Assembly (NCBI GenBank): GCA_022647575.1
Contig: JALCKY010000010.1
Coordinates: 1-49,779, forward strand
Length of the DNA stretch: 49,779 nucleotides
Reading direction: 5' to 3'
DNA from: Lachnospiraceae bacterium
GTDB lineage: Bacteria > Bacillota > Clostridia > Lachnospirales > Lachnospiraceae
This document shows positions 7,500 to 15,861 of this stretch, one piece after another (position 1 is the first letter of the stretch; each line of letters begins with the position of its first letter). A program made the position numbers and the translations under genes. The notes below the pieces were generated by a model. It saw nothing but the letters and a program-made list of their open reading frames with translations, was not told where the DNA came from and searched no databases.

Positions 7500-10036
7500 A
7501 CGTTCCCCGATAAAAAGCGTGCCAGCACGTCGGTGAGCTGAAGCGGATCGATCGGCTTTGCTATATGTTCGTTCATTCCTGCATCGAGACATTTCCGGAT
7601 ATCCTCGGCAAAGGCATCCGCCGTCATGGCTATGATCGGTACGGTCTTCGCATCCGCCCTGTTCAGGCTGCGGATGATTTTCGTCGCTTCATATCCGTTG
7701 ACGTTCGGCATGCGGATATCCATCAGAATCACGTCGTAGGTTCCTTCCGCCGAAGAGGAGAACTTTTTCACGCCGTCGGCGCCGTCTCCCGCAATCTCAA
7801 CTTTCATCTTTTCATTTTCCAGGAGCTTCCGGATGATCTCCTGATTCATCGGATGGTCCTCACAGACAAGGGCGTGCTTGTCCGTCAGGATTCCGCTGCT
7901 GTAATATTCGCTGCGTGACATCTTCTCATTTTTCGGAAGCCGGTCATTGGAAATGCAGTCGAAGCTGCCGTCCATCGTAAAGGTGGTGCCCTTCCCTTCC
8001 TTGCTTTCCACGGAAATGGTTCCGCCCATGAGCTCCGCCATCTTTTTCACGATAGCAAGGCCCAGCCCGGTTCCTCTCTTGTCCGATGCATCGTCACGGT
8101 TCTCCTGCGTAAACGGTTCGAACAGAACTTTCTGGAAATCCTTGCTCATGCCGATTCCGTTGTCCGTGATTTCCATATGTATCTGCAGCTTTCCGTCCGG
8201 GAGCATTTTCTGATAAAAGCGGAAAAGAATGGTTCCGCCTTCCGGCGTGTATTTCACGGCATTGGAAAAAAGATTGAAAATAATCTGGTTGCCCCGGAGA
8301 GGATCTATGAGCGGCGTGTGATCCGGATCCGGCTGCAGATCCCGGACAAAACAGATGCCTTTGTTCTCACACAGGGGAGTAATGACGGCATTCAGATAAT
8401 TCACGAGCATGCCGGACGTATAGGGCTCCGGCCTCAGTTCCACCCGGTTGCTTTCCACTTTCGACATATCGAGGATGTCGTTGACCAGCCCCAGAAGGAA
8501 TTTGGAGGAAGTATCGATCTTGGCAAGATATTCTTTTGTAGCCGGCGGATTGTCTTCTTTGTCTGCAAGAAACGTCATGCCGATAATTCCATTCAGCGGG
8601 GTACGGATATCGTGACTCATGCGGGAAAGGAATTCGGTCTTCGCCGCAGTTGCCGCGTTGGCATTGTCGAGCGCCTCCCGGAGCTTCAGCTGATGCTCCA
8701 TTTCCTCATCGGCATTTTCGATGAAGGTAAAATAGCTGTGCGATTTCTCGTACTCCCTGTCGCGGATCGTGCGGATGGAATACCAGTGCTCATCTGTCAT
8801 CTGCACCCGCACGAAGGCAGAGGAGCTGTCGCGGAGGGTCTCCGCAGCATTTTTCGGCAGAAGCGCACGGACAAATTCCTGCCGGTACTCTTCCTTCACA
8901 TGCTGATCCGCATAATCCTGAAGTTCTTTTTCATTTCTTTCGATGCTCTCCAGGATGCCTTTCATCCGGTGCACGGAATGGATTTCCGTGTTTCTTCCTG
9001 TCACGGAGTTTCCGATAAAGACCGCTTCGTAGTGATAGGCAATGGATTCCAGGACATGGCGCTGCAGAATCGAAGCCTTGTTCATGCCGCTGATGACCTG
9101 CCGGTTCTTGATAAAGATAATGCATTCCAGTGCGATCAGAAGAATGGTGATCAGCATGGCCAGCAGAATGTTTTCGACAAAGAAGGAAAGGAACGGCACA
9201 AGGATGACGTAGCAGTTGCCTTCGCCGTCAGACGAGGTATACAGGTACTCTGCCCGGCCGCTGACAATGGCAAACCTCAGCTGCTCCTGCGCGTTCCGTG
9301 AAGCAGTAAGTGCATTCATCAGGCTTTCGGTAACGGCACTGTCGGCCACCAGGACATTATGGCTGTAAAGAGCACTGTCGGTGGCTGCCAGAATATATCC
9401 GTTTTTTTCATACAGGAGGACGGACGCACCGTCATAGGAAGCCGTCTTGTTTTTGATCAGGGTGCTGATTTCGCTAAGCTTCAGATCCAGATCAAAACTG
9501 ACCTCATCGCTGTATTTCTGCGCAACCGTGATTTCGATGACCTGATCCGCACTGGGGGCATTTGTACCGAGATAGCTGACATACGGCGGCACCAGGACCG
9601 GCTCACCGCCCGCTTCCTGTGCCCGCTGATACCAGATCCGTTTCGTCGGATCGTAATCAGAATAGTCACCGTAGCTCCAGCTCCGGGCATAGCCGCCCTT
9701 GTAGGTCAGGGCGATGCCGTCAAAAACACCTTCACCGATTGCCTGGGCATATTTCTCATCATTGGAACGGAGATAAGCCTGCATTTCATCAAAAGAGATG
9801 CCCTCATCGACTTTCTCCTTGATCGGAATCGTCAGTGCTTCGAAACTGGAAATGTAATTCTGTTCCATCCTCGCGTAATCCTGCTTGGTTTCCCCGGCAG
9901 CCTGCCGGCCTTCGTTTTCCAGAGTTGCCAGTCCGGAGAAAACGAATGCCACGCTGACGCCGATCGTCAGGATGATTTCCGCCGCCAGGATCAGCGGTGA
10001 ATGGATTTTTGATTTTCGTTTTACGGGAGCTGCCAT
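7496..10036 (-). CDS. Membrane hybrid sensor histidine kinase with receiver domain
   Basis: An 846-aa hybrid kinase. A first membrane helix (about 14-36) and a second (about 287-309) enclose an extracytoplasmic Cache/PDC-like sensor with the WYQRAQ-type motif. A linker or PAS-like segment (about 320-450) leads to HisKA with phospho-acceptor His475 (SRMSHDIRTPLNG). HATPase boxes follow: N box NLFSNAVKYTPEG (about 588-600), G1 DNGIGM and G2 GTGLGLAIVKK. The C-terminal receiver (about 721-844) has the acidic pair ED, phospho-acceptor Asp773 (ILMDIRMP) and Lys827 (AKP). No separate response regulator adjoins it, so phosphate must pass to a distant partner or the receiver may modulate the kinase itself. 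It overlaps and precedes the DUF1624 gene. Confidence 0.92.
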   Translation of the reverse strand: MAAPVKRKSKIHSPLILAAEIILTIGVSVAFVFSGLATLENEGRQAAGETKQDYARMEQNYISSFEALTIPIKEKVDEGISFDEMQAYLRSNDEKYAQAIGEGVFDGIALTYKGGYARSWSYGDYSDYDPTKRIWYQRAQEAGGEPVLVPPYVSYLGTNAPSADQVIEITVAQKYSDEVSFDLDLKLSEISTLIKNKTASYDGASVLLYEKNGYILAATDSALYSHNVLVADSAVTESLMNALTASRNAQEQLRFAIVSGRAEYLYTSSDGEGNCYVILVPFLSFFVENILLAMLITILLIALECIIFIKNRQVISGMNKASILQRHVLESIAYHYEAVFIGNSVTGRNTEIHSVHRMKGILESIERNEKELQDYADQHVKEEYRQEFVRALLPKNAAETLRDSSSAFVRVQMTDEHWYSIRTIRDREYEKSHSYFTFIENADEEMEHQLKLREALDNANAATAAKTEFLSRMSHDIRTPLNGIIGMTFLADKEDNPPATKEYLAKIDTSSKFLLGLVNDILDMSKVESNRVELRPEPYTSGMLVNYLNAVITPLCENKGICFVRDLQPDPDHTPLIDPLRGNQIIFNLFSNAVKYTPEGGTILFRFYQKMLPDGKLQIHMEITDNGIGMSKDFQKVLFEPFTQENRDDASDKRGTGLGLAIVKKMAELMGGTISVESKEGKGTTFTMDGSFDCISNDRLPKNEKMSRSEYYSSGILTDKHALVCEDHPMNQEIIRKLLENEKMKVEIAGDGADGVKKFSSSAEGTYDVILMDIRMPNVNGYEATKIIRSLNRADAKTVPIIAMTADAFAEDIRKCLDAGMNEHIAKPIDPLQLTDVLARFLSGNV

Positions 10037-10124
10037 CCGGCGGACTTTGACCTCACAGGTAGATTTAGATTAAATATACCACAAACCTCCGCATTTGGGG
10101 ATAGCGGATGCTTTTTTGACTGTC

Positions 10125-10153
10125 TTGATTCAATCCGTCAATTGTTTTATACT
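10125..10153 (+). promoter_or_regulatory. Promoter placing +1 at the DUF1275 start codon
   Basis: TTGATT (10125-10130) and TATACT (10148-10153) are separated by exactly 17 bases. Transcription would begin about 7 bases after the -10, at 10160-10161, which is the ATG itself. Confidence 0.7.
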
Positions 10154-10160
10154 GTTCCGC

Positions 10161-10862
10161 ATGAAACCTTTTCAGATCAAAAAACCTCACGGCCAGGTTT
10201 CCGATTCTATCGTCCTTGCCGTTTTCCTGACTGTTTCCGGCGGCCTGCAGGATGCCTACTCCTACATGATCCGCGGGAATGTCTTTGCGAACGCGCAGAC
10301 CGGCAACATCGTTCTGATGAGCGCCCGCATTTTCAAGGGTGATATCCCGGGCATCATCCGCTATCTGATTCCGCTCCTCTTTTTCGCTTTCGGCATTTTC
10401 ATCTGCCAGCTGATCCGCATGTCTTTCCGCAGCCTGAGGCCCGTGCACTGGCGCCAGATCATCGTGGCTGCCGAAGTGATCCTGCTTTTCTTCGTCGGAT
10501 TCATGCCTCCGGAAATGGACCTGATCGCGAACTCGATGATTTCTTTCTCCTGCGCCATGCAGGTTCAGGCCTTCCGCAAGCTCAACGGCAATTCCTATGC
10601 CACGACGATGTGCATCGGAAATATCCGCAGCGGCATGGAATCGCTGGCTGTCTGGTTCCGCCTGAAAAACCGTTCCGCGCTCCGGAAAGCCTTTCAGTAC
10701 TTCAGCGTCATCCTGCTTTTCGCTTTCGGCGCCGGCATCGGCTCGGTTCTCGTAAGGTATCTCGGCCAGTCAACCATCTGGGTTTCCTGCGCCCTGCTTT
10801 TCATCGGTTTTATCATCATGTTCATCAAGGAAGATCTTGAGGGCGAATCGGAGCAGCCCTGA
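10161..10862 (+). CDS. YoaK/DUF1275 family membrane protein
   Basis: A 233-aa integral membrane protein with the DUF1275 signature: TVSGGLQDAYSYMIRGNVFANAQTGNIVLM near the N terminus, then about five to six membrane helices. The function of the family is unsettled; a transport role is often proposed. The chosen ATG has no ribosome site, but a good promoter would start the mRNA at this codon, suggesting a leaderless transcript. A TTG further upstream (10095) lies before the promoter and is rejected. The last 38 bp overlap, tail to tail, the epimerase gene on the other strand. Confidence 0.85.
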   Translation: MKPFQIKKPHGQVSDSIVLAVFLTVSGGLQDAYSYMIRGNVFANAQTGNIVLMSARIFKGDIPGIIRYLIPLLFFAFGIFICQLIRMSFRSLRPVHWRQIIVAAEVILLFFVGFMPPEMDLIANSMISFSCAMQVQAFRKLNGNSYATTMCIGNIRSGMESLAVWFRLKNRSALRKAFQYFSVILLFAFGAGIGSVLVRYLGQSTIWVSCALLFIGFIIMFIKEDLEGESEQP

Positions 10863-11700
10863 ATTCCGCATCCAGGTACCCTCTGAGGAAACGGCAGACC
10901 TGTGCCGCCTTTTCTTCATAGCCTTCATTTCCCTCACAGAAAAGTTCCGCGGTAAAGATCCGGACGCCGAGCTTCTTTGCGGCATGGATGCTGCGCGGAA
11001 AATCGACCATTCCTTCTCCGTATTTCGTATAGCGGAAATCTCCCGGCACCATGTCCTTCAGGTGCATCGCAAAAATTCTTCCCTGCCCGTACAGCAAATC
11101 TTCGGCTGCGCGCTCTGCGTTTCCGTCATTGACGTTGGCCGTATTGGCGATGTCCGCATAGATTTTCAGATAGGGGGAATGAATCCGGTCCACGATGTCC
11201 GCCGCTTTTTTCACTGTATCGCAGAACGGCATCTCGGCATTTTCCAGCCCGGCCGTCACGCCGTACTTCGCACAGATTTCCGCGGCCTTCGGAAGGTTCT
11301 CGAAAAATCTTTTCCGCGTCTCTTCCGTCGACGGCTCGCCGTAGACGTCGTAGCCGTTGATGAGAATGATGCGGCTTCCCAGGTCCCGCGCCAGTTCCGC
11401 GCTCTTTTCCAGCACTTCAAACGCTTCCTGATTTTTTGCGCGGTCGGGAAGTCCGAGAGGCGTACGGCGGAGGAGGCTTAAGGAGAAAGTCGTGAAAGGC
11501 AGGTTCATTTCCCAGGAAATGTCCCTCCAGCGTTTCCGCTCATCCCGGCTCCAGTCCAGCCGCGCCGCCCGCTCCGCGTTGAGGTCCACGCAGAATTCCA
11601 GATGATCGTAGCCGCAGCGTCTGGCGATCTCCATCTTCCGCTCCAGCGGCAGGGAATCGGGAACCGCTTTTTCATACATCCCCAGGTCGTATTCAGACAT
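10825..11700 (-). CDS. L-xylulose/L-ribulose-5-phosphate 3-epimerase-like (UlaE/SgbU type)
   Basis: A 291-aa TIM-barrel protein of the AP-endonuclease-2-like fold. It closely follows UlaE: LGMYEKAVP at the start, ARLDWS, a LINGYDVYGE segment near the middle, and the four metal-ligand regions GLENAEM, YADIAN, MHLKDM and TAELFCE. UlaE-type enzymes interconvert L-xylulose-5-phosphate and L-ribulose-5-phosphate. The start overlaps the end of the upstream kinase by 8 bp (ATGTCTGA), so the two are probably co-translated. The neighbours suggest a ketose catabolic role; the true substrate may differ from that of UlaE. Confidence 0.85.
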   Translation of the reverse strand: MSEYDLGMYEKAVPDSLPLERKMEIARRCGYDHLEFCVDLNAERAARLDWSRDERKRWRDISWEMNLPFTTFSLSLLRRTPLGLPDRAKNQEAFEVLEKSAELARDLGSRIILINGYDVYGEPSTEETRKRFFENLPKAAEICAKYGVTAGLENAEMPFCDTVKKAADIVDRIHSPYLKIYADIANTANVNDGNAERAAEDLLYGQGRIFAMHLKDMVPGDFRYTKYGEGMVDFPRSIHAAKKLGVRIFTAELFCEGNEGYEEKAAQVCRFLRGYLDAEFRAAPIRPQDLP

Positions 11701-13228
11701 TCTTCAGGGTCCTTGTCGTCTCGTGCATCCAGTCCCCGCACTCTTCGTAAGCCTTGGCATACTGTGCGAAGATCCTCTGGTATTTCTCATGGTTTTCCGG
11801 ATCCGGTCTGACTTCCTTGGCATAATGGACCATGCTTCCGGCTGCTTCCGGAATGCTTCCGAATTTCCCGGCTGCAAAGGCTGCCAGGATGGCGGAGCCG
11901 AGCACGCAGCTCTGCGGATTCGACGGCACATGGATCACGACGTTGCTGACGTCCGCGTGGATCTGCATGAAGAGATCGCTGTTCGTCGTCCCGCCGCCCA
12001 TGTAGATGTCGTTCACTTCATAGCCGTCATCGCGGAAGGAGCGGAAGACATTTTCCGTTCCGAAGGCGACGCCTTCCATGATGGCGCGGAAAAGATGCGC
12101 CTGCGTATGTTCCAGCGAAAGCCCGTAGATCATGCCGCGGATCTGCGAATCGGTATACGGCGTGCGGTTGCCCTGCCACCAGTCGAGCACGATCAGTCCG
12201 TCCGCCCCCGGTTCGATTTTCGCCGCTTCTTCATTGAGCGTCCGGTAGGCATTGCCGCCGTTGCTTTCCAGGTCTTTGCAGAAATTGTTCTTGAACCATT
12301 TCACGATGGAACCCGAAGAGGTCTGCCCGCCTTCGACGACGCCCAGGCCCTTCAGAACGCAGTCCGGGAACGGTCCGAAATAGCTTCTTCTGGAATAGTG
12401 ATACTGATCGGTCAGGCACATGATGAGATGCGAAGAGCCCGTGATCAGGGCAACCTTGCCGGCATCCGTCGCGCCCAGGCCGAGGATTCCGATGTAGGCA
12501 TCCGTGCCGCCCTGCGCGACCAGTGTATTTTCGGAAAGCCCGAGGAATTCCGCCGCTTCCGGAGAAATGTTTCCGAGGCTGTCGCCGATGCTGTGCATTT
12601 CTTTCGGAAACTTATCAAGGACGTCTTCCAATCCGATTTTTTCATAAAGGGATCTCTGGAATCCGCCGTTCCTCGAATCATAATACCAGCGGATCGCCGT
12701 CTCGGAAAGGTTCGCGGTCCATTTCCCGGTCAGCTTGTACGTGATCCAGTCTGCACACTCGCAGACCACGTCCGCCTGATCGTAAAGGTCCCGTTCATTC
12801 CGCTTGAGCCAGAGCGCCTTGCACGGCATCCATTCCGCCGATACATTTCCATAACCGTTGAATTTCAGCGCCTCGTCATTGGTGTTTTTGATATCCTCCG
12901 CTTCTTTCGAAGCACGCACATCCATCCACATCACGCAGTCTCTCAGCGGTGTGCCGTCTTTTCTGCACAGCATGACCGAGCAGCAGGTCACATCGTAGGA
13001 AAGGGCAATGATCGCGCTTTTATCGATGCCGGCTTTCCGGACAGCTTCAGCCGTCGCCTCAGCGAAAGCCTTCCACCAGTCGTCCGGTTTCTGCTCCGCC
13101 CAGCCGGAGTGCCGGTAGAAAGTTTCATACTCCGTTGAGGCAAAGGCGATTTCATTTCCCTGAAAATCATAGATGCCCGCGCGCAGCCCGCCGGTTCCGA
13201 GATCGTATCCGATTACATATTCCGCCAT
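11693..13228 (-). CDS. FGGY-family carbohydrate kinase (ketose kinase)
   Basis: A 511-aa sugar kinase. The N-terminal phosphate loop YDLGTGGLRAGIYD, the CVMWMDVRAS segment, the GGTDAYIGILGLG loop and the C-terminal MGGGTTNSDLFMQIHADV and PQSCVLGSAILAA segments are typical of FGGY kinases of the ribulokinase/xylulokinase group. It should phosphorylate a ketose with ATP before epimerisation by the next gene. The exact sugar cannot be read from the sequence. The start follows AGGAGGAAAGATC, an excellent ribosome site. It is transcribed divergently from the SorC regulator. Confidence 0.88.
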   Translation of the reverse strand: MAEYVIGYDLGTGGLRAGIYDFQGNEIAFASTEYETFYRHSGWAEQKPDDWWKAFAEATAEAVRKAGIDKSAIIALSYDVTCCSVMLCRKDGTPLRDCVMWMDVRASKEAEDIKNTNDEALKFNGYGNVSAEWMPCKALWLKRNERDLYDQADVVCECADWITYKLTGKWTANLSETAIRWYYDSRNGGFQRSLYEKIGLEDVLDKFPKEMHSIGDSLGNISPEAAEFLGLSENTLVAQGGTDAYIGILGLGATDAGKVALITGSSHLIMCLTDQYHYSRRSYFGPFPDCVLKGLGVVEGGQTSSGSIVKWFKNNFCKDLESNGGNAYRTLNEEAAKIEPGADGLIVLDWWQGNRTPYTDSQIRGMIYGLSLEHTQAHLFRAIMEGVAFGTENVFRSFRDDGYEVNDIYMGGGTTNSDLFMQIHADVSNVVIHVPSNPQSCVLGSAILAAFAAGKFGSIPEAAGSMVHYAKEVRPDPENHEKYQRIFAQYAKAYEECGDWMHETTRTLKNV

Positions 13229-13291
13229 GATCTTTCCTCCTGCATGATTTGTTACGGATAAGTGTCATATGTGAATTTATTTTTCTCAAAT

Positions 13292-13326
13292 TGTCAATTG
13301 ACATATTCGTTATAGCATATTATGAT
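13292..13326. promoter_or_regulatory. Divergent promoter region with 12-bp palindromic operator
   Basis: TGTCAATTGACA (13292-13303) is a perfect palindrome whose two halves are TTGACA -35 boxes facing opposite ways. Rightward, TTGACA (13298-13303), a 17-base spacer and TATGAT (13321-13326) form a near-consensus promoter for the SorC regulator. Leftward, no good -10 is visible at the expected place. The palindrome is a natural operator candidate. Confidence 0.75.
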
Positions 13327-13375
13327 TCATTTGAAAAGAACTTTTTAGCCGACTGCACCAGAGGAGATGACGGAT

Positions 13376-14308
13376 ATGTATACGACAGAAGATCTGATCA
13401 GAATTGCCGAGCTTTACTATATCAACGGGATGTCGCAGCAGGACATCGCCGATCTGACGCACCAGTCGCGCACGAACATTTCGCGTCTTCTGAAAATCTG
13501 CGTCGAAGAGGGAATCATCGAATTCCGCATCAAGGTTCCCACGAAAAAACGCGTCCAGCTGGCAGCCGAGATGGAGAAGAAATTCGGCCTGATGAAGGTC
13601 ATCATCGTTCCTTCGGGCGGGTCGCTGAGCCAGCTGAAAGGCCGGGCAGCCATCGAAACCTGTGAGTACCTCAAGGAGAATCTTCACAGCGGCATGCTGA
13701 TTGCCCTGGCCTGGGGCACGATGATTTATGAAATCGTCAGCCGCTTCACTTCCTCCGTTCCCTACCGGATCGACGTCATCCAGTGCCTCGGCGGAACAGT
13801 TGCTTCGTCTCCTGCCTCTGACGGACAGCTGCTGACGAAAATGCTGGAAAACAATTTCACCGGCACGGCTTACTCCCTCAATGCCCCGATGATCGTCTCG
13901 TCAAAGAACACAAAGGACGTCCTTCTGACCGAACCGATGCTCAGGGAGCATTTCCGGAAATTGGCCCAGGCGGACATCGCGCTGCTCGGCATCGGAAGCA
14001 ACGAAAGCTCCTCTTCCCTGATCTGCTCCGGAAACCTGAGCCGGAAAGAAATCAGTTCTCTCCTCAGCAGCAATGTCTGTGCGGATATCTGCGGCACCGG
14101 AATCGACATCAACGGAGCCGTCTGCGATACCGTCCTCAACGGACGTGTCATTGCCATCGACATGGACACTCTGAAAAAGATTCCGCTCCGCATCGGCTCC
14201 GCGGTCGGAAAAAATAAGATCAAGCCGATTCTGGCCGTTCTTCGCGGTCACTTCATCAACGTCCTGATCACGGACGAAGATACTGCATCTGAAGTTTTAA
14301 AAGGATAA
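13376..14308 (+). CDS. SorC-family sugar-binding transcriptional regulator
   Basis: A 310-aa regulator. The N-terminal helix-turn-helix (about residues 5-50, YYINGMSQQDIADLTHQSRTNISRLLK) is followed by a large effector domain with GG(S/T) and LGTM-like elements (ALAWGTMIYEIV, CLGGTVASSP, DIALLGIGSN) typical of SorC/DeoR-sugar regulators, which respond to phosphorylated sugars. The start at 13376 is preferred because AGAGGAG (13360-13366) sits 9 bases upstream; an ATG at 13367 is too close to it. It leads an operon with aldolase, isomerase and YjbQ genes and faces the kinase-epimerase pair, and so probably controls both. Confidence 0.87.
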   Translation: MYTTEDLIRIAELYYINGMSQQDIADLTHQSRTNISRLLKICVEEGIIEFRIKVPTKKRVQLAAEMEKKFGLMKVIIVPSGGSLSQLKGRAAIETCEYLKENLHSGMLIALAWGTMIYEIVSRFTSSVPYRIDVIQCLGGTVASSPASDGQLLTKMLENNFTGTAYSLNAPMIVSSKNTKDVLLTEPMLREHFRKLAQADIALLGIGSNESSSSLICSGNLSRKEISSLLSSNVCADICGTGIDINGAVCDTVLNGRVIAIDMDTLKKIPLRIGSAVGKNKIKPILAVLRGHFINVLITDEDTASEVLKG

Positions 14309-14320
14309 AGGAGAAAAAAA

Positions 14321-15169
14321 ATGAACGTATCATCAAAGGAACTGTTTCGGATCGCACGGAAAAAAAATTTTGCTTATCCCGCGTTCAACTACATCGACCA
14401 GCTTTCGGCTGACGCCATCGTCAGAGAAGCCGAGAGGCTGAATGTCCCGGTCTTTCTCTGCTTTGCGGAAGTTCTGAAGGAATTCATCGAGCCCGCGGAT
14501 GCATTTGAAATCGGACGCTACTATGCCGAAAAGGCAAAGGTGCCGGTCGTGCTTCACCTGGACCACGGCACTACGAAATCCCTGATTTTCGACGCCATCG
14601 ACAGCGGATTCAAATCCGTCATGATCGACGCCTCTTCCGATCCTTTTGAGGAAAATGTCCGCAGGACCAGGGAAGTCGTGGAATATGCGCACCTGCGCGG
14701 TGCCGTCGTCGAAGCGGAAATCGGCCACGTCGGAACCGGCAGCGATTACAATGCGGCAGGCGATGCCGGCCACGTCTACACGACGGTCGAAGAAGCAAAG
14801 AAGTTCGTCGAAGCGACAGACGTCGATTCCCTGGCCGTTTCCATCGGAACGGCGCACGGCGCCTACAAAGGCACGCCGCACATCGACTTCGAACGTCTCG
14901 CCGAAATCCGCGCTGCGATTGACACGCCGCTCGTTCTGCACGGCGGCTCTTCTTCCGGCGATGAGAACCTGAAGAAGTGCGCGACCGGCGGCATCAGCAA
15001 AATCAACATTTACACGGATCTGTTCGCCTCTGCCTACGAAAAGGCGATGACTTCCAAACCGAAGGATTATCACGAGCTCCGCAGCATCCAGCGGGAAGGC
15101 CTGACGGAATGCCTGGACCGTTATTTTCATGTCTTTGAAACCGTCCGTTATTCGGAGGGAAAATCATGA
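14321..15169 (+). CDS. Class II (zinc) ketose-phosphate aldolase
   Basis: A 282-aa class II aldolase of the FbaA/GatY/KbaY family. Zinc and catalytic motifs are intact: LHLDHGT (about residue 82), EAEIGHVG, AVSIGTAHGAYKG, VLHGGSSSGDENLKKC and GISKINIYTDL. Such enzymes split ketose phosphates into DHAP and an aldehyde. The substrate is not evident; with the FGGY kinase and UlaE-like epimerase it may cleave an unusual ketose phosphate. The ribosome site AAAGGAG precedes the ATG. It is followed by the TIM-like gene with a 4-bp ATGA overlap. Confidence 0.9.
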   Translation: MNVSSKELFRIARKKNFAYPAFNYIDQLSADAIVREAERLNVPVFLCFAEVLKEFIEPADAFEIGRYYAEKAKVPVVLHLDHGTTKSLIFDAIDSGFKSVMIDASSDPFEENVRRTREVVEYAHLRGAVVEAEIGHVGTGSDYNAAGDAGHVYTTVEEAKKFVEATDVDSLAVSIGTAHGAYKGTPHIDFERLAEIRAAIDTPLVLHGGSSSGDENLKKCATGGISKINIYTDLFASAYEKAMTSKPKDYHELRSIQREGLTECLDRYFHVFETVRYSEGKS

Positions 15170-15861
15170 GACAGATTAAGGCACCGTTCCTGATTGTCAA
15201 TCCCAAGTCCTATCTCTATGGGGAGAAAAGCCTGCAGCTGGCACTGGCGGCTGACCGGGCTGCCGGGCAGTACGGCATCGATGTATTTTTTACCTGTCCG
15301 TATTCCGACCTGCGCCTGATCAAAGAGCACACGAAGCATCTGATCCTGACCGCGCAGCACATGGATTCTCTCGTACCGGGACGCGGCATGGGCTATGTTC
15401 TTCCGGAAGCGCTCCGCGACGCAGGGGTTGAAGCCGTCTTTCTCAACCATGCCGAGCATCCGCTGACCGTCAATGAGCTGTACAAAACCATGAAACGGGC
15501 GAAGGAAACGGGCATTGCCACGATCGTCTGCGCAGATTCCGTCGCCGAAGGCATCGCCCTTTCCCGGCTGCATCCGACCATTATCCTCTGCGAACCGACC
15601 GATCTCATCGGCGTCGGCAAAATTGCAGACGACAGCTACATTACGGACGCGACTGAAAAAATCCGACGGGAGAGTCCGGACGTTCTCGTCGTCATTGCTT
15701 CCAGCATCACAACTGCGGACGATGTCCGCAAGGTCATCCGCATGGGAGCCGACGGAACCGGCGCCACCAGCGGCATTATCAAAGCACCGGATCCGGCACA
15801 GCGCGTCATGGAAATGGCCGCTGCCGCCGCTGAATTCAAAAAGGGAGAATCGGAAAAATGA
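15166..15861 (+). CDS. Triosephosphate-isomerase-family protein
   Basis: A 231-aa TIM-family protein of the short, archaeal-like type. The three catalytic residues of triosephosphate isomerase appear retained: lysine in VNPKSY, histidine in FLNHAEHPL and glutamate in ILCEPTDLIGVGK, plus the phosphate loop GADGTGATSGII. It may convert DHAP made by the preceding aldolase to glyceraldehyde-3-phosphate, or act on a tetrulose phosphate as some TIM-like sugar isomerases do. A dedicated copy inside a sugar operon favours a pathway-specific role. It overlaps both neighbours by ATGA junctions. Confidence 0.82.
   Translation: MRQIKAPFLIVNPKSYLYGEKSLQLALAADRAAGQYGIDVFFTCPYSDLRLIKEHTKHLILTAQHMDSLVPGRGMGYVLPEALRDAGVEAVFLNHAEHPLTVNELYKTMKRAKETGIATIVCADSVAEGIALSRLHPTIILCEPTDLIGVGKIADDSYITDATEKIRRESPDVLVVIASSITTADDVRKVIRMGADGTGATSGIIKAPDPAQRVMEMAAAAAEFKKGESEK

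Noticed and set aside
8177-9301. Long open frame on the plus strand antisense to the sensor kinase
   Set aside because: It lies wholly inside a gene with clear kinase motifs, has no ribosome site and no recognisable domain; open antisense frames arise from codon bias.
10095-10160. TTG start for the DUF1275 protein
   Set aside because: It would lie upstream of a strong promoter, has no ribosome site, and the extra 22 residues fit no family start.
11723-13138. Long open frame opposite the FGGY kinase
   Set aside because: Same reason: no domain and no start signal, while the kinase on the other strand is complete.
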